From Acidobacteriaceae bacterium KBS 89 (GTDB taxonomy: Bacteria; Acidobacteriota; Terriglobia; Terriglobales; Acidobacteriaceae), in contig KB906754.1 of assembly GCA_000381605.1 (NCBI GenBank), positions 1,013,147 through 1,077,146 of the forward strand: a stretch of 64,000 nt of DNA, written 5' to 3'. The number at the start of each line of letters is the position of its first letter. Within the stretch, counting starts at the first letter, position 1. Made by a program: the position numbers and the translations under genes. This document shows positions 36,682 to 44,039 of this stretch, one piece after another. A model generated the notes under the pieces. It was not told the origin of the DNA, ran no database searches, and saw nothing but the letters and a program-made list of their open reading frames with translations.

Positions 36682-39600
36682 ATGCGACGCATATCCATTT
36701 TAATAACTGCCCTCGTGATGGCGCTAACTACTGGAATCACCTTCGCCCAGACCACAAGCGGCGACCTGGTCGGCACAGTGAAGGACCCCTCTGGAGCTAT
36801 CGTTCCGAATGCATCGGTTACGATCACCAATGAGGAGACCGGTGTTGCTGTTTCGATAAAATCCGGTGACTCTGGAGAATTCCGCGCCGGCAATCTTCTG
36901 CCTGGCAAGTACGACCTCTCTGTCACCTCCGGCGGCTTCCAGCCATACACGCTTCACGCTATTGCGGTTGAACTCAATAAGACCTCAACCGCAAATGTGA
37001 CTCTTTCGGTCGGCGCAAACACCACCGTGGAAGTCGCCGCAGAGGCCGGTGTGGCACTCGATACAACCAGCACCAACCTAACGCAAAGTTTCAGCAATAT
37101 CGAGCTTGCGAACCTGCCGTCCACCGCATCGGGCGGATCGACCGGCTTTGGTGTTTTGAACGCTTCGCTCCTGAGCCCCGGAGTTGCCTCTGCCGGCGGT
37201 ATCGGTATTGGCATCGGTCCCTCCATCGGCGGACAGCGTCCCCGTAACAATAACTTCACCATTGAAGGTATCGACAACAACAATAAGGCTGTGACCGGTC
37301 CGCTCATTTACATCCCCAACGATTCTGTCGAGAGCTTTACCCTGATCACCAACCAATTCTCCCCGGAGTTCGGTCACTCTTCAGGCGGCCAGTTCAACAC
37401 CGTCGTTGTCTCGGGTACCAATAGATTCCACGGTCGCGTCTACGAGTACTTCCAGAACCGCAACCTGAACGCCATCAGTGGAACCGAGGGCGGTAAGCCT
37501 GCCATCAACCCGCGCTACGACAACAATCGTTACGGCGGACAGGTTGGCGGACCGATTCTCAAGGATAAGCTCTTCTTCTTCGGCAACTACGAGCGCAACA
37601 CGATCGGACAGAATCCGGCGATCTTCTCCTGCGTCCCAACCGCTGCCGGCTTGAACACGCTGAAAAACCTGGGCGCGACGTATGGCTTGAACGCGAATAA
37701 CCTGGCTCAATACCTGAAGTACACCCCAGCTGCTACTATTACCGGTCCAAATGGTGGACCCGTCGATGCTTCGCAAGACCAGTCCTGCGGCAATGGGTCT
37801 GGTGCGCAATTCCTTCAGGTCTACCAGGGGACCGCATTGGACGCGAAGTCCGGAATCTACGGTGGCGCGTCAGCCTTCACCAATATCCCTCTGGGCAACT
37901 TCCAGAGCACAGCAGGCACTCCGTCGAACTTTAACACGGTGACGGCAAGCGTCGATTACACCATCTCGCCCAAAGACAGCTTCCGCGGACGTTACATTTA
38001 CAACCGCCTGTCCAATACAGACAACGCTGTGAACACAGTTCCCTTCCCCGTCTTCTGGACGACGCAGCCGTTCCGGTATCAGCTGATCGCTCTCAGCGAA
38101 TTCCATACCTTCACGCCGAACCTCACCAACGAATTCCGCCTCGGCTACAACCGGTACTCAAATACCGTGGAAGCAGGGAACTTCCAATATCCCGGCCTGG
38201 ACGCGTTCCCCAACCTCACCATGGACGATCAGGGATTTACCAACCTGGGCCCCGATCCCAATGCACCGCAGTTCACCATCCAGAACCTTTATCAGTTGAC
38301 CGATAACATCAGCTACGTCAAGGGCAAGCACAACTTCAAGATTGGCTTTGATGGACGCAAGTACATCTCACCGCAGGGATTCACCCAGCGTGCTCGCGGC
38401 GACTACGAGTGGGACAACCTCACCGAATACCTGCACGACCTGGCACCCACCAGCTTCGGAGAACGCTCCACCGGTAATCTGACTTACTACGGCGACCAGA
38501 CCGCGTTCTACGGCTATGCCAACGACACCTACCGCATGAGCCCGAAGATCACCCTCAACGTCGGCCTCCGCTATGAGTTCACTTCGGTTCCGGTCGGCGA
38601 ACGCTCGCAAGTGTTGAACGCTGCCGCCTCCGTCCCCGGCCTCATTACCTTCGGCACGCCACAGCCGACGTATACAAACTTTATGCCTCGCGTTGGCATC
38701 AACTGGTCTCCGGATGACAAGACCTCCGTTCGAGCCGGCTTCGGGATGGCATCCGATGTCCTGTTCGATAACCTCGGAACCCTCTCCTTCCCGCCCCAGT
38801 ACTCGGGCACGAACGATGTAGGCAATCCTGGAAATCCCCAGCCTGGTGATCCGAACTTCCTGTCGAAGGGCGGTCTTCCCCCAGGAAAGGGTGGCATCCT
38901 GAACTTCGGAACCGATTACCCAGCGCAGCGCGCAGCCACAGCGGCCTTCATTCCCAACCAGGTAATCCCGTACGCTGAGACCTACACTCTTACCGTTCAG
39001 CGCGTCTTCGCAAAGGACTACACTGCTGAGATTGGATACGTAGGAACCCGTGGCATCCACCTGCCCACACAGATTCAGCTCAATATCCAGCCCAGGGTCA
39101 ACCCGTCCAACCAGCTTGCCACTTTGCTGACTGGTTCTACGTCGGTTACTGCTCCTGCAGGCGCCAGCACGTTGGGTAAGATCAACGCTGGCTCAAACAT
39201 CCTGCCGAACTTCCTGGCTAACAATTTCACCAGCAAAATGACCTCATACCAGCCGTACTCCAGCTCCAACTACAACGCGTTTATTGCCAATGTCACTCGC
39301 CGGTTTGTTGGGGGTTTCCAAGCCAACCTGTCCTACACATGGAGCAAGACCATGGATGACGCGACGGCCGAGGTCTTCGCGACCACGCTCACTCCGCGCC
39401 GTCCGCAGAATTCGCAGAACGTCAACGCCGACTACAGCCGGTCAGCGCTTGATCGTACGCATCGCATCACGCTTGAAGCGGTTTACGACGTGCAAGTCTT
39501 CAAGCACTCCAGCTCGTTCGTGAAGAAGAATCTCATCGGTAATTGGACCGTTTCGCCGATCTACACCTACGAGTCGCCGGAGTATGCCACGGTGCTCTCC

Positions 39601-40125
39601 AACATCAACTCCAACCTCAACGGCGACAGCACCGCCATTGATCGCTTCATCGTCAACCCAAACGGCAAAAAGGGTACAGCGAGCACGGTACAACCCCAAT
39701 TCGCCTCCAATCTTGCCAACCTATGCAAGACAGCTACAAACCCGACTGCCACGACGTGCAACGCAAACCTCGTTGGCTATGTCGCCGTCAACCCGAACGC
39801 TTACTACATTCAGGCAGGCGCAGGTACGCTCCCCAACGGGTCCCGTAACACGCTGCCGACGCGTCCCGTCAACAACTGGGATCTGTCGATCCTCAAGCGC
39901 CTCACGTTCCACGAATACTACTCGTTCGAGTTTGGTGCAGGAGCCTACAACGTCTTCAACCATGCCCAGTACACGCCGGGAACGGTCAACAACATCAACT
40001 CGACCTCGAACACAACCACCTACATTAACTTCCAGAAGGTTGATAACGCATTCTTCGGCCAACCCGGAAAGGTCTTCCTGAACAACGCACGCACCATGCA
40101 ACTGTTCGGAAAGTTCAACTTCTAG
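36682..40125 (+). CDS. Oar-like carboxypeptidase-regulatory/TonB-dependent receptor
   Basis: Start chosen at ATG 36682 (GGAG about nine bases upstream), which gives a signal peptide (ISILITALVMALTTGITFAQ). The N-terminal domain is carboxypeptidase-regulatory (GDLVGTVKDPSGAIVPNASV, up to about residue 115), followed by a plug (SIGGQRPRNNNFTIEGIDNN) and a very long beta-barrel ending RTMQLFGKFNF with terminal Phe. About 1147 residues, usual for acidobacterial Oar-type receptors, which are thought to take up carbohydrates or peptides. TonB-box and substrate not assigned. A long regulatory leader precedes it and a terminator follows. Confidence 0.92.
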   Translation: MRRISILITALVMALTTGITFAQTTSGDLVGTVKDPSGAIVPNASVTITNEETGVAVSIKSGDSGEFRAGNLLPGKYDLSVTSGGFQPYTLHAIAVELNKTSTANVTLSVGANTTVEVAAEAGVALDTTSTNLTQSFSNIELANLPSTASGGSTGFGVLNASLLSPGVASAGGIGIGIGPSIGGQRPRNNNFTIEGIDNNNKAVTGPLIYIPNDSVESFTLITNQFSPEFGHSSGGQFNTVVVSGTNRFHGRVYEYFQNRNLNAISGTEGGKPAINPRYDNNRYGGQVGGPILKDKLFFFGNYERNTIGQNPAIFSCVPTAAGLNTLKNLGATYGLNANNLAQYLKYTPAATITGPNGGPVDASQDQSCGNGSGAQFLQVYQGTALDAKSGIYGGASAFTNIPLGNFQSTAGTPSNFNTVTASVDYTISPKDSFRGRYIYNRLSNTDNAVNTVPFPVFWTTQPFRYQLIALSEFHTFTPNLTNEFRLGYNRYSNTVEAGNFQYPGLDAFPNLTMDDQGFTNLGPDPNAPQFTIQNLYQLTDNISYVKGKHNFKIGFDGRKYISPQGFTQRARGDYEWDNLTEYLHDLAPTSFGERSTGNLTYYGDQTAFYGYANDTYRMSPKITLNVGLRYEFTSVPVGERSQVLNAAASVPGLITFGTPQPTYTNFMPRVGINWSPDDKTSVRAGFGMASDVLFDNLGTLSFPPQYSGTNDVGNPGNPQPGDPNFLSKGGLPPGKGGILNFGTDYPAQRAATAAFIPNQVIPYAETYTLTVQRVFAKDYTAEIGYVGTRGIHLPTQIQLNIQPRVNPSNQLATLLTGSTSVTAPAGASTLGKINAGSNILPNFLANNFTSKMTSYQPYSSSNYNAFIANVTRRFVGGFQANLSYTWSKTMDDATAEVFATTLTPRRPQNSQNVNADYSRSALDRTHRITLEAVYDVQVFKHSSSFVKKNLIGNWTVSPIYTYESPEYATVLSNINSNLNGDSTAIDRFIVNPNGKKGTASTVQPQFASNLANLCKTATNPTATTCNANLVGYVAVNPNAYYIQAGAGTLPNGSRNTLPTRPVNNWDLSILKRLTFHEYYSFEFGAGAYNVFNHAQYTPGTVNNINSTSNTTTYINFQKVDNAFFGQPGKVFLNNARTMQLFGKFNF

Positions 40126-40148
40126 AGAGAAAGCTTTTGAAACTTCAG

Positions 40149-40180
40149 GGGACAGGCCACAAGCCTGTCCCTTTCTTTTT
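40149..40180 (+). terminator. rho-independent terminator after the Oar-like gene
   Basis: Stem GGGACAGGC (40149-40157) with GCCTGTCCC (40163-40171), loop of five bases, followed by TTTCTTTTT. Confidence 0.85.
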
Positions 40181-40284
40181 GCTCCTTGACCTTGCCCATG
40201 AGTCAACCTCTAAGTCGCCCGTTTTCTTGGCCGATTCCGCTCCTCCGAATTCAAATTCGTCAGCCGCCATGGCCTCTGCAAACC

Positions 40285-40297
40285 CTCTATAATAGAG
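40285..40297 (+). promoter_or_regulatory. putative gyrA -10 box inside a palindrome
   Basis: CTCTATAATAGAG is a perfect 6-bp palindrome around one base and contains TATAAT (40288-40293), 13 bases before the gyrA ATG. If used as -10, the transcript would begin about 7 bases upstream of the start codon and be nearly leaderless. No clear -35 is seen. Confidence 0.35.
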
Positions 40298-40306
40298 CTA
40301 TAAATC

Positions 40307-43180
40307 ATGGCCGACGATCAGAACCCCGAACTCCCCCTCACGCCCCCGAACAAGCCCGAAAATCCCGACGGAATGCCCCCCAGCACCGTCCAGGGGCGCG
40401 GCGCCGCCTTCATGCTCTCTATCAATATTGAAGAGGAGATGCGCCGGTCGTACCTTGACTACTCCATGTCGGTCATCATCGGCCGAGCTCTGCCCGATGT
40501 CCGTGATGGCCTAAAGCCCGTCCACCGCCGCATCCTCTACGGCATGCAGGAGATGGGTCTCCAGTTCAACAAGAAATACACTAAGGCCTCCAAGGTCGTC
40601 GGCCATGTAATGGGCAACTTCCACCCCCACGGCGACTCCGCCATTTACGACACCATGGTCCGGCTCGCGCAGCCATTCTCCATGCGCTACACCCTCGTAG
40701 ACGGCCAGGGCAACTTTGGCTCCGTAGACGGCGACCCACCTGCCGCCATGCGGTACACAGAATCGCGCCTCACCCGCATCGCCGGCGAGATGCTCGCAGA
40801 CATCGACTCCGACACCGTCGACTTCACTCCCAACTACGACGAGTCCACCCTCGAGCCCACCGTTCTCCCAGCGCGCATCCCGAACCTCATCATCAACGGT
40901 AGCGGCGGTATCGCTGTCGGAATGGCGACGAACATCCCGCCGCACAATCTCACAGAGGTTGTGAATGCCTGCATCGCAGTCATCTCGAAAGACAAGGCCG
41001 AAACCCGCTCTGATCTCGACATCGTGCTCGAGCACGTCAAGGGTCCGGACTTCCCCACCGGCGGCTTCATCTTTGGCAAGAGCACCATCGCTAACGCCTA
41101 CAAGACCGGTCGCGGCCGCTTCATCATGCGCGCCAAGTGCAGCATCGAAAACATCTCCGGCGGTCGTCAGGCTATCATCGTCACCGAGATTCCGTACCAA
41201 GTCAACAAGTCCAAGCTCATTGAGCGCATCGCCGAACTCGTCAACGAGGGAGTGATCACCGACATTGCCCGCGATGAGTTTCGCGACGAGTCCGACCGCG
41301 ACGGCATGCGCATCGTTATCGGCCTCAAGCGTGGTGCCGAGCACCAGATCGTCCTCAACCAGCTGCACAAGCACACCCAGATGCAGGATTCCTTCTCGAT
41401 GATCTTTCTGGCCGTCCACAACGGCCAGCCCAAGGAGCTCCCGCTCGACGCAGCCATTCGCGCCTTCCTCGATCACCGCATCGAAGTCGTCCGCCGCCGC
41501 ACCGCGTTTCTCCTCAACAAGGCCCGCGACCGCGAACACATTCTCCTCGGCTACCAGATCGCGCTCGACCACCTAGACAACGTCATCAAGATCATCCGTC
41601 AATCTTCGAGCCGCGCCGACGCTCGCGAGAATCTCTTCAGCTACTTCTCCAACAAGCGCATCAACCTCCGCGGCACCGAGCTCCGCGGCGTCACGCTCGA
41701 CCCCAAGAAATACGGCGTCGACATGACCTTCTCGGCTACCGGTACGCTGATCCTCTCTTATAAGCAGATCGATGCCATCCTCGAACTGCAGCTCTATCGT
41801 CTTACACAGCTTTCCATCGATGAGCTCCTCAAGGAACTCGCCGAGGTCCGCGACAACATCACGGAATTCGAGTCCATCCTCGCGTCGCCCGCTAAGCTCC
41901 GTAAAGTCATCATCAAGGAGCTCACGGAGATTCGTGACAAGTATGGCGATGTTCGCCGTACCGTCATCGTCGATGAAACCACTGAGCTTCAGCTCGAAGA
42001 TCTCATTGCGGATGAACAGGTTGCGGTTACTGTTTCCAACACGGGCTACCTAAAGCGCACACCTATATCGACTTACAGGCAGCAGCGGCGTGGTGGGACG
42101 GGGCGTCTTGGGATGAAGACGCGCGAAGAGGACTTTGTCGCGCAGCTCATTATTGACTCGACCCACGCGTATCTCCTTTGTTTTACTAACACTGGCCGCG
42201 TCTATTGGCTCAAGGTGTATGAAGTTCCCGATATCGGCGCCGCCGGCAAGGGTAAGGCCATGGCTTCGCTGGTTGCGTTGCAGCCTGGGGAGAAGGTTGT
42301 CACTATTCTTCCGGTACGTGATCTCGAGGAAGAGTCGAAGTATGTGTTATTTGCAACCCGCAATGGGACGGTGAAGAAGACGGCGCTTAAGGACTTTTCG
42401 AATGTGATGGCGCGTGGGATTATTGCCATCAATATTGAGAAGGATGATGAGTTGATTGTGGCTCGTATCACCGATGGGCAGCAGGTCATCTTTATTGCGA
42501 CGCATGATGGTATGGCTATCCGGTTCAATGAGCAGGACTTACGTCCCATGGGGCGACCCGCTACGGGGAATCGCGGTATTTCTCTGCGCAAGGGCGATTA
42601 TGTGATTGGGGCGGCTGTAACTCCTTCCAATGAAGCGCGTAATAAGCAGCGGCTGGAGCGGGCAGCGCAGAAGGGGTTGACGAATCAGGTGGAGGCGGCG
42701 ATTGATGAAGTTGCTGATTCTGCTTCGGTTACCCCGCTTGAATTGTCCGGGGATCCTACTGAGCTGAGTGCTCCGGCGATCTCTGAAGCTACTGCGGCTA
42801 AGCTGGAGAAGCTGGATAAGGAGCTTGGGCTTACGCCTTGCCTGATTCTTTCGGTTTCGGAGAGTGGTTATGGGAAGCGGACGGATGTGGATCAGTATCG
42901 TCTGCAGTCGCGCGGCGGTAAGGGTGTCATCAATATGAAGGCGACGCCGAAGATTGGTAAGGTGTCTAGTATCAATCTTGTAGACGAGACCAGCGAGTTG
43001 ATGGTGATCAGTCAGTTTGGCAAGATTATCCGCATCGACACGAAGTCCATCCGGGCTGCGGGACGCAGTACCCAGGGGGTCAAGCTGCTCGACCTCGAAG
43101 ACCAGGACAAAGTGGCCGCCGCTGTTGTGATTCCACCGGAAGAAGCCAAGACACAGCCGGAAGAGGGACTTTTGCAGTAG
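40307..43180 (+). CDS. gyrA: DNA gyrase subunit A
   Basis: The 957-residue protein has the catalytic tyrosine in [10 protein letters not shown] and the quinolone-determining region [20 protein letters not shown]; Ser and Asp at the positions corresponding to E. coli S83 and D87 are wild type. The GyrA box QRRGGTG is present in the C-terminal pinwheel, which separates GyrA from ParC. The N-terminus carries about 30 extra Pro-rich residues. The coding composition changes near the junction of the two domains (see findings). ATG 40307 follows the palindromic -10-like sequence closely. Confidence 0.97.
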   Translation: MADDQNPELPLTPPNKPENPDGMPPSTVQGRGAAFMLSINIEEEMRRSYLDYSMSVIIGRALPDVRDGLKPVHRRILYGMQEMGLQFNKKYTKASKVVGHVMGNFHPHGDSAIYDTMVRLAQPFSMRYTLVDGQGNFGSVDGDPPAAMRYTESRLTRIAGEMLADIDSDTVDFTPNYDESTLEPTVLPARIPNLIINGSGGIAVGMATNIPPHNLTEVVNACIAVISKDKAETRSDLDIVLEHVKGPDFPTGGFIFGKSTIANAYKTGRGRFIMRAKCSIENISGGRQAIIVTEIPYQVNKSKLIERIAELVNEGVITDIARDEFRDESDRDGMRIVIGLKRGAEHQIVLNQLHKHTQMQDSFSMIFLAVHNGQPKELPLDAAIRAFLDHRIEVVRRRTAFLLNKARDREHILLGYQIALDHLDNVIKIIRQSSSRADARENLFSYFSNKRINLRGTELRGVTLDPKKYGVDMTFSATGTLILSYKQIDAILELQLYRLTQLSIDELLKELAEVRDNITEFESILASPAKLRKVIIKELTEIRDKYGDVRRTVIVDETTELQLEDLIADEQVAVTVSNTGYLKRTPISTYRQQRRGGTGRLGMKTREEDFVAQLIIDSTHAYLLCFTNTGRVYWLKVYEVPDIGAAGKGKAMASLVALQPGEKVVTILPVRDLEEESKYVLFATRNGTVKKTALKDFSNVMARGIIAINIEKDDELIVARITDGQQVIFIATHDGMAIRFNEQDLRPMGRPATGNRGISLRKGDYVIGAAVTPSNEARNKQRLERAAQKGLTNQVEAAIDEVADSASVTPLELSGDPTELSAPAISEATAAKLEKLDKELGLTPCLILSVSESGYGKRTDVDQYRLQSRGGKGVINMKATPKIGKVSSINLVDETSELMVISQFGKIIRIDTKSIRAAGRSTQGVKLLDLEDQDKVAAAVVIPPEEAKTQPEEGLLQ

Positions 43181-43201
43181 TTTTTTTCCGGGCTGGTTTT
43201 C

Positions 43202-43234
43202 CCCGTTTTTGCTGGGGGTTTTGGCAAAAACGGG
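43202..43234. terminator. long inverted repeat after gyrA
   Basis: Perfect 11-bp stem CCCGTTTTTGC (43202-43212) with GCAAAAACGGG (43224-43234), 11-base loop, 21 bases after the gyrA stop. It may serve as a terminator, though it lacks a directly following T tract, and it borders the 129-bp repeat. Confidence 0.5.
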
Positions 43235-43239
43235 TGGTA

Positions 43240-43368
43240 GAACGTGGTTTTTTTGTGGTGAATTTGTGGTGGATTGCTGGTGAAACGTGGTGAGTTGACG
43301 GTCGTTTTTCGGGCTCGAAAAAGACGCCACTTTTTCTGGATTTAATTTGAGGGATTCCCATTTTGGGA
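43240..43368. repeat. 129-bp repeat, copy A
   Basis: This block recurs at 43864-43992 in the same orientation with roughly 80% identity; both copies share GGGATTCCCATTTTGGGA at the end. It contains internal symmetric sequences: TTTTTCGGGCTCGAAAAA and GATTCCCATTTTGGGAATC. It brackets the two small minus-strand genes 43380-43777. Confidence 0.75.
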
Positions 43369-43379
43369 ATCTCTTCTTG

Positions 43380-43649
43380 TTAGTGGATGATTGAATTTGG
43401 GGATTCAGTTTTTGGCGTGAAGGTTTTCTTTTGCGCCTGGTGCTTCGCAAGGATAGCGAGGCCTACAAGGTAGTCCAGTACCTCTGCCTCATCCAGTTGT
43501 ATCGCGAGGGCCAACATGAGAGTCCGGGCTGTCCCTCCGAAGGCTTCAGCCTGCTGTTTCAGCGTAATAAGGCAATCGGCGACAGTCCCGTGCAATGTTT
43601 TCAGATCGTCGTCGGACATCTGGGCCAATGTTGATGGAGTCGCTGTCAT
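43380..43649 (-). CDS. small helical hypothetical protein of the repeat-flanked cassette
   Basis: Eighty-nine residues with ATG 43649 preceded by GAGGAAG. The sequence (TLAQMSDDDLKTLHGTVADC, then LITLKQQAEAF and LDEAEVLDYLVGLAILAKHQ) is largely helical and has no signal peptide. Not recognised. Its ATG overlaps the stop of the small upstream frame as ATGA, which indicates translational coupling. It lies between the 129-bp repeats. Confidence 0.6.
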   Translation of the reverse strand: MTATPSTLAQMSDDDLKTLHGTVADCLITLKQQAEAFGGTARTLMLALAIQLDEAEVLDYLVGLAILAKHQAQKKTFTPKTESPNSIIH

Positions 43650-43777
43650 ATCTTCCTCGCATCCCGACGAGCCAAGATATCCGCGAGTTCCCGGTCCCCA
43701 ATTGTCTTCATGTGTACGGTGTGCCCCAAGTAATCCAAAAGTTGTTCCTTATCGTGGACTCGGATTCGGTTTAACAC
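43646..43777 (-). CDS. 43-residue candidate small protein coupled to 43380
   Basis: An open minus-strand frame begins at GTG 43777 and ends at 43646; an alternative start is TTG further in, with AAGGA seven bases upstream. The sequence includes VHDKEQLLDYLGHTVHMKTI and GDRELADILARRDARKI. The stop TGA overlaps the ATG of the next gene by four bases (ATGA), the main reason to believe it is translated. No family recognised; the spacing resembles two-gene toxin-antitoxin units, but no such motif is seen. Also possibly the remainder of a longer gene. Confidence 0.4.
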   Translation of the reverse strand: MLNRIRVHDKEQLLDYLGHTVHMKTIGDRELADILARRDARKI

Positions 43778-43863
43778 AAGAGGTTGTGTTTACTATGTTG
43801 AGTCCTGGCTTCCAAGGTACTTGGTTGGGTTAGTTCAGTTGCCTGTTGCATGATCCTAGCTAT

Positions 43864-43992
43864 GAACGTTGGTTTTTTGAATGGTAAATTTGTGGGATTG
43901 CTGCTGAAAGCTGCTAAGTGGACGGTCATTTTTCGCGCTCGAAAAACACGCCACTTTTCTGGATTCATTTTTTAGGGATTCCCATTTTGGGA
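43864..43992. repeat. 129-bp repeat, copy B
   Basis: Direct second copy of the 43240-43368 block, of the same length, ending GGGATTCCCATTTTGGGA. It lies between the small coupled genes and the NACHT gene. Confidence 0.75.
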
Positions 43993-44039
43993 AATTGGCT
44001 CTTTTCTCTGCATTAGGTCATTGGCGCAGGCTATCAAGC

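Noticed and set aside
42539..43450. 303-codon minus-strand frame over the gyrA end and repeat A
   Set aside because: Mostly antisense of gyrA; the rest is the translated repeat.
43240..43992. CRISPR array or insertion sequence
   Set aside because: Only two repeats, 129 bp long, with a gene-bearing interval; no transposase and no terminal inverted repeats.
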